In this document: in pieces, positions 37,627-46,628 of the stretch
Position numbering within the stretch: the first letter of the stretch is position 1
Layout: each line of letters starts with the position of its first letter
From: Flavobacteriaceae bacterium
GTDB taxonomy: Bacteria > Bacteroidota > Bacteroidia > Flavobacteriales > Flavobacteriaceae
Direction: 5' to 3'
Assembly (NCBI GenBank): GCA_026988355.1
Contig: JALSLK010000013.1
Coordinates: 1-64,000, forward strand
Length of the DNA: 64,000 nt
The notes under the pieces: model-generated
Told to the model about the DNA's origin: nothing
Database searches by the model: none
Seen by the model: only the letters and a program-made list of their open reading frames with translations
Made by a program: the position numbers and the translations under genes

Positions 37627-37786
37627 ATACCAATTTAATTTCAAAATGCGCTAAATAGATTTAAAATATTTTTATGTTTTACAATCTTGAAATTTCAAGC
37701 ATAGCATGGCTATGGTTTAAATTTAAAGTGCAGTAAAACGTGAAAAGATAAATAATTTATAGCGTATTTTGATGTTGAGTTGGTAT
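37627..37786. repeat. 160-bp imperfect palindromic element (MITE/REP-like)
   Basis: ATACCAA and TTGGTAT form the termini. The two arms of about 78 bp align throughout: TCAAAATGCGCTA with TCAAAATACGCTA, TTTTTATGTTTTAC with TTTTCACGTTTTAC, and CATAGC facing GCTATG at the centre. It contains no ORF. Related partial copies are at 470, 28148 and 48636. Such full-length palindromes with conserved tips are typical of non-autonomous mobile elements, or of structured intergenic repeats. Confidence 0.75.
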
Positions 37787-37930
37787 TACAGAATAATTAA
37801 CATTTAATCATTAAATTATTAATCAAATAACTTAAATAATTTAGATATTATTTATATCCCAAAAATTGCATGAAAAATATGGAATCGACAAAATAAATAC
37901 ACTTCTTATTCTAAAAACAATCTATAGCAT

Positions 37931-38932
37931 TTAGATAATTTTATCAAATGTTTTTATTTTAGAAATAAAATGTTTTTTAACTATATTTTTTGTTCTAAAA
38001 TACGTTTCTTTTTTAGTACTAATTTTAGCTCTTTTTTTATTTATTTTTTGCAAATTAAAATACATATTAAAATGTGCTTTAATTATTGCAATAGTATGTA
38101 GTGGTTTTCCTTCTAATAAAAATTTAATTCCTGCCAATCCATCTAGAAATAATCTTACTAATACAATAATAAATACTTTGCTCTTTGGGAGGTTTTTAAT
38201 AAGTGTTATTAAATTATTTCTAAAATTCAAATATGTTTTTTGTGGACTTCCTTCTTTTAATGTTGCTCCTCCTACATGATAAACTGTTGATTTCCCGTTA
38301 TATTTAACTTCATAGCCTAAATTCTGTGCTCTCCAACACAAGTCTATTTCTTCTTGATGTGCAAAATATTCGCTATCAAATTTTAAGGCTTTAAAAACTT
38401 CTTTACGTATAAACATACATGCTCCTGATGCCCAAAATATTTTTATTTCGTCATCGTATTGTCCTATATCTCTTTCTAGCTCTCCAAAAATTCGTCCTCT
38501 ACAAAATGGATATCCTAAATTGTCTATAAACCCTCCTCCTGCTCCTGCATACTCAAATTTTGTTTTGTCTTTATAATCTAATATTTTTGGTTGGATTATC
38601 GCTGTATTCTCTTCTTTTTTAAAGGTGTTAATTATCGGTTTGAGCCAATCTTTTGTTACTTCTATATCTGAATTTACTAGTGCAAATATATCGGCATTTA
38701 TATTTTTCAGGGCTTGATTGTATCCTTCTGCATAACCGTAATTAGCATTATTTTGTATGATTTTTACTTCTTTAAATTTTTGCTTTATGTATACAACCGA
38801 ATTATCTGTTGAAGCATTGTCTGCTACATAAATATCACAATATGTTGGATCACTATATCGGATAATCTCTGGTAAAAATTTTGCTAGTAAATCTTTTCCG
38901 TTCCAATTTAATATGACGATGGCTATTTTCAA
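37931..38932 (-). CDS. Family 2 glycosyltransferase (rhamnosyltransferase-like)
   Basis: 333 residues. The GT-A fold starts at IVILNWNGKDLL, with ADNASTDNSV (nucleotide binding, about 36-45), the DxD-like ALVNSDIEV (about 88-97), and the later FWASGACMFIRKEVF and HQEEIDLCWRAQNLGY blocks. A hydrophobic segment near 250-270 may attach it to the membrane. It probably adds a sugar during surface polysaccharide or glycolipid synthesis. The gene stands alone, not in a polysaccharide cluster. The donor and acceptor are unknown. Confidence 0.92.
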   Translation of the reverse strand: MKIAIVILNWNGKDLLAKFLPEIIRYSDPTYCDIYVADNASTDNSVVYIKQKFKEVKIIQNNANYGYAEGYNQALKNINADIFALVNSDIEVTKDWLKPIINTFKKEENTAIIQPKILDYKDKTKFEYAGAGGGFIDNLGYPFCRGRIFGELERDIGQYDDEIKIFWASGACMFIRKEVFKALKFDSEYFAHQEEIDLCWRAQNLGYEVKYNGKSTVYHVGGATLKEGSPQKTYLNFRNNLITLIKNLPKSKVFIIVLVRLFLDGLAGIKFLLEGKPLHTIAIIKAHFNMYFNLQKINKKRAKISTKKETYFRTKNIVKKHFISKIKTFDKII

Positions 38933-38990
38933 GTTGCGAAGATATTAAAAACTAATACGAATTGTATTGCCTACTATAATTTTTATCTAA

Positions 38991-39632
38991 TTATTCTTTT
39001 ATATATTTCCATATAAATACACTTATTGCTGCGCCAATTGTTGGAGCTGCAATATATAATCCTAAATTTTGAAAGTTACCTGACACTAATGCAGGCCCTA
39101 TACTTCGTGCAGGATTAAATGAACCTCCAGATATTGGTCCTGCTACAAAAATCATCGCCAAAACTATTGCTCCTATTATTATTCCTGCCAATGCTTTTGA
39201 TTCTTTTTCTCCTTGTTGTGTTATGCCCAAAATTACTAACATTAATAAAAATGTTGAAACAACTTCCATAATAAAAGATTGCATGATAGTTCCTGAAACT
39301 ACTGTTAATCCTAAATTTTTATTTTCTGGAAATAATATTTTTAGTATTACAGATGCTAAAATTGCTCCTAAAACCTGAAAAATTATATAAAATAAAGCAT
39401 CTTTTTTTGATATGTCTTTTTTTATAGCAAAACTTATCGTTACTGCTGGATTTATGTGTGCTCCTGATATATTTCCAAATACATAAATCATGGTAGTTAC
39501 TATGATACCAAATGCTAAAGCTATTCCTACTAAACCTACTGCTCCATTACTACTTTCATTAACAACTATTGATCCTGTTCCTATAAAAACCAATCCAAAT
39601 GTTCCTATTAATTCTGCTATATATTTCTTCAT
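38991..39632 (-). CDS. MIP family channel (aquaporin/glycerol facilitator)
   Basis: 213 residues with six membrane helices and two half-helices carrying the NPA motifs (GAHINPAVTISF, about 58-69, and GGSFNPARSIGP, about 168-179). The Arg after the second NPA is the selectivity-filter Arg. Length and sequence are nearer to AqpZ-like water channels than to GlpF. Its ATG lies 14 bp from a 16-bp-arm palindrome, which would sit in the mRNA leader. Confidence 0.93.
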   Translation of the reverse strand: MKKYIAELIGTFGLVFIGTGSIVVNESSNGAVGLVGIALAFGIIVTTMIYVFGNISGAHINPAVTISFAIKKDISKKDALFYIIFQVLGAILASVILKILFPENKNLGLTVVSGTIMQSFIMEVVSTFLLMLVILGITQQGEKESKALAGIIIGAIVLAMIFVAGPISGGSFNPARSIGPALVSGNFQNLGLYIAAPTIGAAISVFIWKYIKE

Positions 39633-39645
39633 TTACTCTTCATAT

Positions 39646-39681
39646 AATAAACGTGTAAATATATTTATTTACACGTTTATT
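39646..39681. repeat. Perfect palindrome upstream of the aquaporin gene
   Basis: AATAAACGTGTAAATA and its exact complement are separated by TATT, giving 16-bp arms. It lies between the GlcG-like gene stop and the aquaporin start (both minus). It could terminate the former or form a hairpin or operator in the leader of the latter. The minus-strand side lacks a long T-run (TTATTATAT). Confidence 0.65.
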
Positions 39682-39716
39682 CTTTAATTTTTTCTAAATA
39701 TTGAATACTTCAAATA

Positions 39717-40115
39717 TTACAATGCTGCTGCTCCTGCTGCTGCTACTGCATGGTCGTCTTCTACTGAAGATCCACTTACACCTATTGCTCCAATTATTTC
39801 TCCATCTGCATTTTTAATACAAACTCCTCCTGGAAAAGAAATTAACCCTCCATTTGAGTGTTCTATATTATATAATGCTCCTCCTGGTTGTGATAAAGAT
39901 CCTATTGTTCCTGTATCCATATTAAAAAAACGTGCTGTTTTTGCTTTTTTAATTGCAATATCTATAGATCCTAACCACGCTCCATCTTCTCTTGCAAATG
40001 CAGTTAAATTGATTCCTGAATCAATTACTGCTATATCCATTTTTGTTCCTAATTCTTTTGATTTTTTAATTGCTGCTGCAACTACTTTCTGAGCTTGTTC
40101 TAATGTAATGTTCAT
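39717..40115 (-). CDS. GlcG/HbpS-like (DUF336) protein
   Basis: 132 residues from the preferred ATG at 40115 ([12 protein letters not shown]); the longer ORF-track start adds 31 non-conserved residues. The GlcG/HbpS domain shows [22 protein letters not shown] and the C-terminal [25 protein letters not shown]. Members bind haem or small molecules or act as accessory proteins in glycolate or diol operons. Here it follows an AraC regulator on the same strand by 124 bp, which may control it. Confidence 0.9.
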   Translation of the reverse strand: MNITLEQAQKVVAAAIKKSKELGTKMDIAVIDSGINLTAFAREDGAWLGSIDIAIKKAKTARFFNMDTGTIGSLSQPGGALYNIEHSNGGLISFPGGVCIKNADGEIIGAIGVSGSSVEDDHAVAAAGAAAL

Positions 40116-40239
40116 TTTAAATTTGTTTTGTATATTTTTTACAAAAGTAAATAGTATTTTAAATCGAATTAAATTTACAAAGTTCAAGTTGTTATGAAAA
40201 AAGTCCAAAAACGAACAACAATAGGTTAATAATGGATTA

Positions 40240-41085
40240 TCACGCCTCTTTTGGACTTATTCCAAACTGTTTTTTAAATGCTGTACTAAAATTGGATAAA
40301 TTATTATATCCAAAATTTAAGTAAATCTGAGATGCATTTAGTTTTCCTTCTTGTAAAATTTCTTTCGCTTTATTTAAACGCTTACTTTGCATCCATTTCC
40401 CTGGAGTCTCTTTATATTCTATAATAAAATGACGTTTAAATGTTGATAAACTCATATTGCATAAAAATGCTATTTCTTCTAATTTTAAATTAGATTCTGC
40501 ATTTGCTTCTACCACTTTTCTAAATGATGAATTTACTTTGTCTGAAACCAATGAATATAGAAATTGCATAAAGCAATCTCCATAAACACTTAACAAATAA
40601 AGAAGTAACTCTTCAAATTTTATTGTTAATAAATCTTGGGAATATTTTGTGTCCATTTTTTGAATGGATGATAGCGAATCTACAAATGAATTTATATAAT
40701 TATCATTCCTTATCGTAAAATACGATTCTCTTTTTTTTGGCAAACTCTTTTTTTTCCATGAATCTCTATGTTTTTTTAAAAACTCATTTAAAGTATCTGA
40801 TGAAAAAAAAAGTAACTTGCAAAAATATATTTTATCATTTAATAAGAGTTCTGTCATTAAACAATTCCCTTTTTTTATCAATAGTGATTGATCTTTATTT
40901 ACTGCTATCGAATTATTTGCAAAATGAACTTGCTTTGAGCCTGATTGCAAAAAACTAAACATATGTAAACTTAAATTTACTCGACTTTTTACTACATCTT
41001 TAGTCATTTTAAAATCATGAATTAACAAATCTGACATTTGACTTGTTTTCTCTATAAATATCTCTGGTATATTTTGATTTATCAT
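40240..41085 (-). CDS. AraC family transcriptional regulator
   Basis: 281 residues. The C-terminal double helix-turn-helix (about 190-281) shows [19 protein letters not shown] and [28 protein letters not shown]. The N-terminal half is a cupin-like ligand domain without a recognisable ligand signature. It lies upstream of the GlcG-like gene on the same strand, making that gene the likeliest target. Its own promoter box (41136-41143) is present. Confidence 0.93.
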   Translation of the reverse strand: MINQNIPEIFIEKTSQMSDLLIHDFKMTKDVVKSRVNLSLHMFSFLQSGSKQVHFANNSIAVNKDQSLLIKKGNCLMTELLLNDKIYFCKLLFFSSDTLNEFLKKHRDSWKKKSLPKKRESYFTIRNDNYINSFVDSLSSIQKMDTKYSQDLLTIKFEELLLYLLSVYGDCFMQFLYSLVSDKVNSSFRKVVEANAESNLKLEEIAFLCNMSLSTFKRHFIIEYKETPGKWMQSKRLNKAKEILQEGKLNASQIYLNFGYNNLSNFSTAFKKQFGISPKEA

Positions 41086-41135
41086 CTTTTATTGCAATTA
41101 ATTATACTGTTTTTATGACCTTTCTGTATACAATA

Positions 41136-41143
41136 CAAATATA
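41136..41143 (-). promoter_or_regulatory. -7 promoter element of the AraC regulator gene (TATATTTG)
   Basis: Exact TAnnTTTG on the minus strand, about 50 bp before the start codon; no competing gene start lies between. Confidence 0.5.
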
Positions 41144-41148
41144 TATTC

Positions 41149-42411
41149 TTATTTTATTTTGGTAAATGTTTTTGTTATGATTTTCCAACCTTTATCTGTC
41201 TTTAGTAGTGTCAAATAATCTTGATATGTTTTATCTACATAAACAAATTCTGTTTTAAAATTAGCAATATTATTTGTAATATTTCCTGACAGAATACTTG
41301 TTTTAGCTTCCTTTACACCATCTGTTTTTACTTTTGTAAAATATTCTTTTAAAGTAATAACCAATTCTTTTCCATCTTTTACGGTGTATAGTTTTGCTTC
41401 TTCTGAAAATACATTTCTTAAAAGTGACAAATTTGCATTTTTTCTTCCATCAAAATAATTTTGTATTATTTTTTCTACTTCAGAAAATTCATTTTTTTTA
41501 TTAAAAAATTCTTCTAATACTTTATTGTATGTTGCTGCGACATTAATGTATGGAAAATGACCTTCTTTATTAAATGTAAATACGTTTGCTGATGGATATA
41601 ATTGCTTTATTTCTTCTCGAAGAGTATATTCTACCAAAGGGTCATTATCCGATTCTATAATTAATTTTGGTATCCTTTTAATTACATTAATTGATGGATT
41701 TATAGTAAATTTATCTGTAACAACTGCATATCTATTTATAAATTGCGTTTTACTAAAAGGTAAACTTGGCAAAAAAGCGGCTAATAACTTTGAATTTTTT
41801 GCTGCTGGTATTAATTCTTTTTTTAATTTCTTCTCTCCAAATTTAGATATTAATATTTCTGGTAATAATGGAATTATAGCACTTTTTTTCTTGTTTTTTT
41901 TTAGTATTAAATCATTTGGGGGAAATGTATTTCCAAATACTACTTTTTCTATTCTATTTGGTATTTTTTTTATTAAATATTGTGAAATATATCCTCCCAT
42001 TGATGTACCTACTAAATAGAATGTATTTACTTTTTCTGTTTCTAATATTTGTAAAATCCCTTTAGAGGTTTGCTCTAAGTTATTAATTTCTTCTGGCAAT
42101 GAGTAACTTATTACTTTATAGTTATTTTCGAAAGCATTAATTTGTTGCCACCATAAGTCGTATGCTCCTCCCATGCCATGTGCAAAAAGTATTGTTTTAT
42201 TTCCTTTTCCTCCTGAATAATAATTCCAATTCACATCATCTATTTTTATTGTTTTTAACTTTCTTGATTGGAATTCTTTTAAACTTTTTGATGCTTGGTC
42301 TTTTTGTGTGTATTCTTTAAAAAAATCAACTTTAGAAGACGGTATGAAATAACTTATTATTAACAATAACAATAGAGTTAACAGAATGTATTTAATTATT
42401 TTTTTTATCAT
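41149..42411 (-). CDS. Membrane-anchored alpha/beta hydrolase fused to an NTF2-like domain
   Basis: 420 residues. An N-terminal membrane helix (about 5-22) anchors an alpha/beta hydrolase domain (about 50-305) with oxyanion region LFAHGMGGAYDLW, nucleophile GTSMGGY and the terminal His in FNKEGHFPYI. Residues about 310-420 form a second domain with an alpha+beta pattern (IIQNYFDGRKNANLSLLRNVF, DYLTLLKTDKGWKIITKTF) typical of SnoaL/lumazine-binding-like NTF2 folds. The substrate is unknown; the fusion suggests the second domain binds product or an accessory ligand. Confidence 0.85.
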   Translation of the reverse strand: MIKKIIKYILLTLLLLLIISYFIPSSKVDFFKEYTQKDQASKSLKEFQSRKLKTIKIDDVNWNYYSGGKGNKTILFAHGMGGAYDLWWQQINAFENNYKVISYSLPEEINNLEQTSKGILQILETEKVNTFYLVGTSMGGYISQYLIKKIPNRIEKVVFGNTFPPNDLILKKNKKKSAIIPLLPEILISKFGEKKLKKELIPAAKNSKLLAAFLPSLPFSKTQFINRYAVVTDKFTINPSINVIKRIPKLIIESDNDPLVEYTLREEIKQLYPSANVFTFNKEGHFPYINVAATYNKVLEEFFNKKNEFSEVEKIIQNYFDGRKNANLSLLRNVFSEEAKLYTVKDGKELVITLKEYFTKVKTDGVKEAKTSILSGNITNNIANFKTEFVYVDKTYQDYLTLLKTDKGWKIITKTFTKIK

Positions 42412-42435
42412 TTATACTAGTTTAAGTCTTTATAC

Positions 42436-42879
42436 TTAGAAATACTCTGGACATTCCTCTAAAAAAACATATTCTTGTTTTTCGAAATCCATTTTACAAT
42501 AATAATGCTCTAAACCATTTGTAACTATTAGATAGTTTGCTTTTAATTGTAAATTATATCTTGCTATTTGATCGAATGTTGCTTGTGTTATTTTAATTTT
42601 TGGCGATTTACACTCTACAATTACTTCATGTTCTCCACGATTATTAAAGACCAGTACATCAAATCTTTTTTTTAAATTGTTCACTTTTATTTCTTTTTCT
42701 ACTGCAATGTGACTTTTTGGATATTTTTTCTCTTGTATTAAAAATTGTATAAAATGTTGTCGAACCCATTCTTCTGGTGTTAAAAAAACGCTTTTTTTTC
42801 TGATTTCATCAAAAATATAATGCTTTTCTTCTTTTTTGGTTATTTTAAAGGAATACTTTGGTAGATTTAATTTGTACAT
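42436..42879 (-). CDS. Stand-alone HSDR_N (type I restriction R-subunit N-terminal) nuclease-like protein
   Basis: 147 residues from ATG 42879 (MYKLNLPKYSFKITK). The ORF-track start (TTG 42900) lies within a promoter box, so the later ATG is preferred. The fold is PD-(D/E)xK-like: RFDVLVFNNRGEHEVIVECKSPKI supplies Asp, Glu and ExK at about 76-100. TPEEWVRQHFIQFLI is the family N-terminal block. No restriction motor (HsdR helicase), HsdM or HsdS is adjacent, so this is the solitary conserved Bacteroidota form, of unknown role. Confidence 0.85.
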   Translation of the reverse strand: MYKLNLPKYSFKITKKEEKHYIFDEIRKKSVFLTPEEWVRQHFIQFLIQEKKYPKSHIAVEKEIKVNNLKKRFDVLVFNNRGEHEVIVECKSPKIKITQATFDQIARYNLQLKANYLIVTNGLEHYYCKMDFEKQEYVFLEECPEYF

Positions 42880-42897
42880 CGAAGAAATATATTTTTC

Positions 42898-42905
42898 CAA
42901 ATGTA
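42898..42905 (-). promoter_or_regulatory. -7 promoter element of the HSDR_N gene (TACATTTG)
   Basis: Exact TAnnTTTG on the minus strand, overlapping the ORF-track TTG start. It places transcription start near 42893 and the first usable start at 42879. Confidence 0.55.
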
Positions 42906-42943
42906 AATAAATTTCAGTTTATTTGCATTTAATTTTTTAATAT

Positions 42944-45382
42944 ATGCAAGTCTTAAAATTTGGAGGAACTTCTGTTGGCTCTTCAGAAAGCATGAAAAAT
43001 GTGATGCAAATTATTCTAAATGCTGCTAAAAAGGATAAAACTATAGTAATTGTATCTGCTTTTTCTACCATTACAAATAGTTTGTTATTAGCAATGCAAG
43101 AGGCTAAAAACACCAATGATCGTTACAAAATTACCTTAGATGAAATAAAATATATTCACATAGATAGATTATCCGACTTTGAAATGGAAAACTCTTCTAA
43201 AATGGAATCTTTTATTGAAAAAGAAATGGCCATTATCTCCGAACTTTGCAAAGGTATTTATTTAACGAAAAGTATTCCACAAAAAGCGAAAGCAGAAATT
43301 TTAAGTCTGGGAGAAAAACTATCTTCATACATTATTGCCTCTATTTTAAATGCAACTCATAAAGATGCTAGAGAATTAATTGTAACAAGTTCTAAATATA
43401 ATAACGCTACCGTTGCTTTTAAAGAAACAGATAATAATATCCAAAGTTTTTTTAGAAATACGGATAATAACATTACGATACTTGGTGGTTTTATTGCAAG
43501 AAACCAACATAAGGAAACTACTACTCTTGGTCGTGGTGGTTCCGATTATACTGCTGCTATTTTTGCTGCTGCCCTCCACGTTGAAAAATTAGAAATTTGG
43601 ACGGATGTTAGTGGTATGTTTACTGCCAATCCTAAAATAGTTAAAGCGGCATTTCCTATTGAATATATTAGTTACCAAGAAGCTATGGAATTGTCTCATT
43701 TTGGTGCTAAAGTGATTTACCCTCCAACCATAATTCCTGTTTTAAACAAAAACATTCCTATTCATATTAAGAATTCTTTTTATCCTAATGAAAAAGGTAC
43801 TTTAATTTGTAATAAATTTAAAGTGCAAAAGAGTCCTGTAATTGGTATTAGCCATATTGAGAATATTGCTTTAATTACTTTAGAGGGCAATGGAATGATT
43901 GGTATTCCTGGATTTGCCAAACGATTATTTGAAGCCTTGTATTTTGAAAAAATAAATGTTAAACTTATTACACAAGCGTCTTCAGAACATTCTATTTGTA
44001 TTGCTATTGATATTAAGGATGTAAATCTTGCTAAACAAGCTGTTAACCAATCTTTTGAATACGAAATAATTACTAAAAAAGTTTTCCCTTTACAAGTAGA
44101 AATTGAAATTTCTATTATTGCAATTGTTGGCGATCAAATGAAATCGCATCAAGGCATAAGCGGAAAATTATTTAGTGCTTTAGGGTATAACAATGTTAAT
44201 GTACGTGCCATTGCTCAAGGTGCTTCCGAAAAAAACATATCTGTTGTTATTGCTACTAAAGATGCAAAAAAGGCGTTAAACTCCTTACATGCTGCCTTCT
44301 TTGAAAATCAAATGAAACAACTCAATTTATTTGTAACTGGAATTGGTAATGTTGGTGCTAAATTACTGGAACAAATCAAATTACAACAAGAATATTTACG
44401 TAAACACTTGTATATTGATTTGAGAGTGATTGCTATTTCTAATTCTAAAAAAATGATTTTTAACGACGATTCTATTGATTTATCCAATTGGAAATCCGAA
44501 ATTAAAAATGGAGATATGGCTGATTTTGCTTCGTTTTTTAAAACAGTAAAATCCCTAAACCTACGCAATAGTATTTTTATTGACAATACTGCTAATGAAG
44601 AAATCACATCGTATTATACCAACTATTTATCGGAAAGTATTTCGGTAGTTACTTGTAATAAAATTGCTTGTTCTTCGGATTACGAGAATTATCAAAATTT
44701 AAAAGATTTCGCTAAAAAATACCACGCTTCTTTTTTATATGAAACTAATGTCGGTGCTGGTTTACCCATTATTGACACCTTAAAAAATTTAATTGCTTCT
44801 GGCGATAAAATTACCGAAATACAAGCGGTACTTTCTGGTAGTTTAAATTTTATTTTTAATAATTTTAATACAGATAACGCAGAAAATTCTTTTTATAATA
44901 TTGTAAAACAAGCTGGAATTGAAGGCTATACTGAACCTGACCCTAGAATTGATCTAAGTGGTGTTGATGTAATGCGTAAGATTTTGATTCTTACTAGAGA
45001 AAGTGGTTATGCATTTGAATTATCTGATATTGATAACGAGGCTTTTTTGCCTAAATCATCTTTAGAAGCAAAAACTATTTCCGAATTTATGGAAACTTTA
45101 AAAGCGGAATCTAAACATTTTGAGCAATTAGTTACTAATGCTACTAAAAACAAGTGCCGATTAAAATATGTTGCTTCTTTTAAAGATGGCAAAGCTAAAG
45201 TAGGCTTACAAGAAATTCCTATTTCACATCCTTTTTATAATTTGGATGGTTCGGATAATATTGTCTTATTTTACACCAATAGATATGTAAATCAGCCATT
45301 AATTATTAAAGGTGCTGGTGCTGGTGCTGATGTTACTGCTTCTGGAATTTTTGCGGATATTATTAGAATTGGAAATAGTTAA
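42944..45382 (+). CDS. thrA: Bifunctional aspartokinase/homoserine dehydrogenase ThrA
   Basis: 812 residues combining the first and third steps from aspartate to threonine, methionine and isoleucine. The N-terminal kinase (about 1-290) starts VLKFGGTSVGSS and has LGRGGSDYTAA. Two ACT regulatory segments lie at about 300-455 (including MIGIPGFAKRLFEAL and GISGKLFSALGYNNVNVRAIAQG). The homoserine dehydrogenase part (about 460-812) has the NAD(P) motif VTGIGNVGAKLL and catalytic region SGSLNFIFNNF, EGYTEPDPRIDLSG and KGAGAGADVTASG. Threonine feedback is expected from the family. No thrB or thrC follows; the next gene is convergent. Confidence 0.97.
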   Translation: MQVLKFGGTSVGSSESMKNVMQIILNAAKKDKTIVIVSAFSTITNSLLLAMQEAKNTNDRYKITLDEIKYIHIDRLSDFEMENSSKMESFIEKEMAIISELCKGIYLTKSIPQKAKAEILSLGEKLSSYIIASILNATHKDARELIVTSSKYNNATVAFKETDNNIQSFFRNTDNNITILGGFIARNQHKETTTLGRGGSDYTAAIFAAALHVEKLEIWTDVSGMFTANPKIVKAAFPIEYISYQEAMELSHFGAKVIYPPTIIPVLNKNIPIHIKNSFYPNEKGTLICNKFKVQKSPVIGISHIENIALITLEGNGMIGIPGFAKRLFEALYFEKINVKLITQASSEHSICIAIDIKDVNLAKQAVNQSFEYEIITKKVFPLQVEIEISIIAIVGDQMKSHQGISGKLFSALGYNNVNVRAIAQGASEKNISVVIATKDAKKALNSLHAAFFENQMKQLNLFVTGIGNVGAKLLEQIKLQQEYLRKHLYIDLRVIAISNSKKMIFNDDSIDLSNWKSEIKNGDMADFASFFKTVKSLNLRNSIFIDNTANEEITSYYTNYLSESISVVTCNKIACSSDYENYQNLKDFAKKYHASFLYETNVGAGLPIIDTLKNLIASGDKITEIQAVLSGSLNFIFNNFNTDNAENSFYNIVKQAGIEGYTEPDPRIDLSGVDVMRKILILTRESGYAFELSDIDNEAFLPKSSLEAKTISEFMETLKAESKHFEQLVTNATKNKCRLKYVASFKDGKAKVGLQEIPISHPFYNLDGSDNIVLFYTNRYVNQPLIIKGAGAGADVTASGIFADIIRIGNS

Positions 45383-45383
45383 T

Positions 45384-45857
45384 TTATTCGTGATGATATG
45401 GTTCGTTTTTTAGAATTGTAAATCCTCTATAAATTTGTTCGACTATAAATAAGCGAATCATTTGGTGCGAAAATGTCATTTTTGATAAGGATATTTTTGC
45501 TTTTGAGTGCTGGTAAACGGTTTCTGAAAAGCCGTATGGACCTCCTATTACAAATACCAATTGCTTAATACCTAAATTCATCTTTTTTTGTAAATACACA
45601 GCAAATGTTTTGGATCTAAACTGTTCTCCTTTTTCATCTAGCAATACCAAATAATCAAACGTTTGTATTTTCTTTAGAATTAATTCGCCTTCTTTTTCTT
45701 TTTGTTGTTTCTCGGATAGTTTTTTTGCATTTTTTATGTCTGGAATTATTTCAATTTCAAATTTTATATAATGCTTTAAACGCTTTTCGTACATTGCAAT
45801 TAATTGCTGTAAGTTTTTATCGTCCGTTTTTCCTATGGTCAAAAGTTTTATTTTCAT
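45384..45857 (-). CDS. rlmH: 23S rRNA pseudouridine1915 N3-methyltransferase RlmH
   Basis: 157 residues, the normal length for this SPOUT methyltransferase. It starts MKIKLLTIGKTDDKNLQQLI and has the SAM-binding knot FVIGGPYGFSETVY and LSKMTFSHQMIRLFIVEQIYRG (about 105-145), ending NEPYHHE as is typical. It methylates pseudouridine 1915 in helix 69 of assembled 70S ribosomes. Its ATG directly abuts the stop of the upstream hypothetical gene, so it appears to be the last gene of the paralogue operon. Confidence 0.97.
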   Translation of the reverse strand: MKIKLLTIGKTDDKNLQQLIAMYEKRLKHYIKFEIEIIPDIKNAKKLSEKQQKEKEGELILKKIQTFDYLVLLDEKGEQFRSKTFAVYLQKKMNLGIKQLVFVIGGPYGFSETVYQHSKAKISLSKMTFSHQMIRLFIVEQIYRGFTILKNEPYHHE

Positions 45858-46628
45858 TTAAAAGCAAATTTCTTTATTTTTCCAATTCTTTTTAAAAAAA
45901 TTAGTTCTATTAATTATTACATTCTTTTTTGCCTTTTCTAATTCCATCTTAAATTTTGTCCAATCTTTTGCTTTTAAAATTTTCTCCATTTTTTTATTTT
46001 CAAGACCTCTATTTACTTGAAAGAATTCGCCATTTGCGTGAATCACTACAAATCTATAATTTTTGTTTTTAGAAAAAAATATTTTTTTCAGAATTCTATT
46101 TGGATCTTTTTCCCATTTTAAAATAGTTTCTCGCTTGTTTATATTATAAAAGAAACGAATATTATCAACATATTCTTTATCTTTTAATTTTTTAATGCAT
46201 TTTTTATAACTCTTGCTACTTTTTTTATTCCATCTCTTAAATCTAGCTTTAGACATTGGTTTACTTAGATATTTTTTGTTTTGAAACAAATATTTTTTAT
46301 ACGGATCAATACTTTGTCTAACTTGAATTGTATCCTTATACACAATTATTAAATTTGTTCTGATAGTTGTTTTTAATTCCTTTTTTACTTTAATTAATTG
46401 TTCTTTTGAAAGTTTTCCAAAATTATATTTATGATATATTACATTTACTATTGTATCGCTATTTACAAACTTATAACATGTATTAATCTGATAATAACAT
46501 TTATTTGCATATTGTAGGGAATCTATTTTAATTAAGTTTTCATCGTAATATGCTTGTACTTGAGCAGATGAAGTTTTAAAAATAAATAATATAAATAGTA
46601 ATTTGTAAAATGATATTGTTTTCTTCAT
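45858..46628 (-). CDS. Secreted hypothetical protein, paralogue family member 3 (256 aa)
   Basis: No known family is recognised. A signal peptide (about 1-22, cleaved near SSAQ) leads an N-terminal domain with paired cysteines (CYYQINTC) and YHKYNFGKLSKEQL. This matches the next gene upstream (YDKYKFGKLNKYHY). The middle is very lysine-rich. The C-terminal block YRFVVIHANGEFFQ followed by KMEKILKAKDWTKFKMELEKA is shared by all three paralogues, ending with a conserved Cys near the C-terminus. Stop and start codons abut with no gap on both sides, indicating translational coupling. Confidence 0.75.
   Translation of the reverse strand: MKKTISFYKLLFILFIFKTSSAQVQAYYDENLIKIDSLQYANKCYYQINTCYKFVNSDTIVNVIYHKYNFGKLSKEQLIKVKKELKTTIRTNLIIVYKDTIQVRQSIDPYKKYLFQNKKYLSKPMSKARFKRWNKKSSKSYKKCIKKLKDKEYVDNIRFFYNINKRETILKWEKDPNRILKKIFFSKNKNYRFVVIHANGEFFQVNRGLENKKMEKILKAKDWTKFKMELEKAKKNVIINRTNFFKKNWKNKEICF

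Noticed and set aside
42436-42879. A type I restriction-modification system
   Set aside because: Only the R-subunit N-terminal nuclease-like domain is present, without motor, HsdM or HsdS genes nearby.
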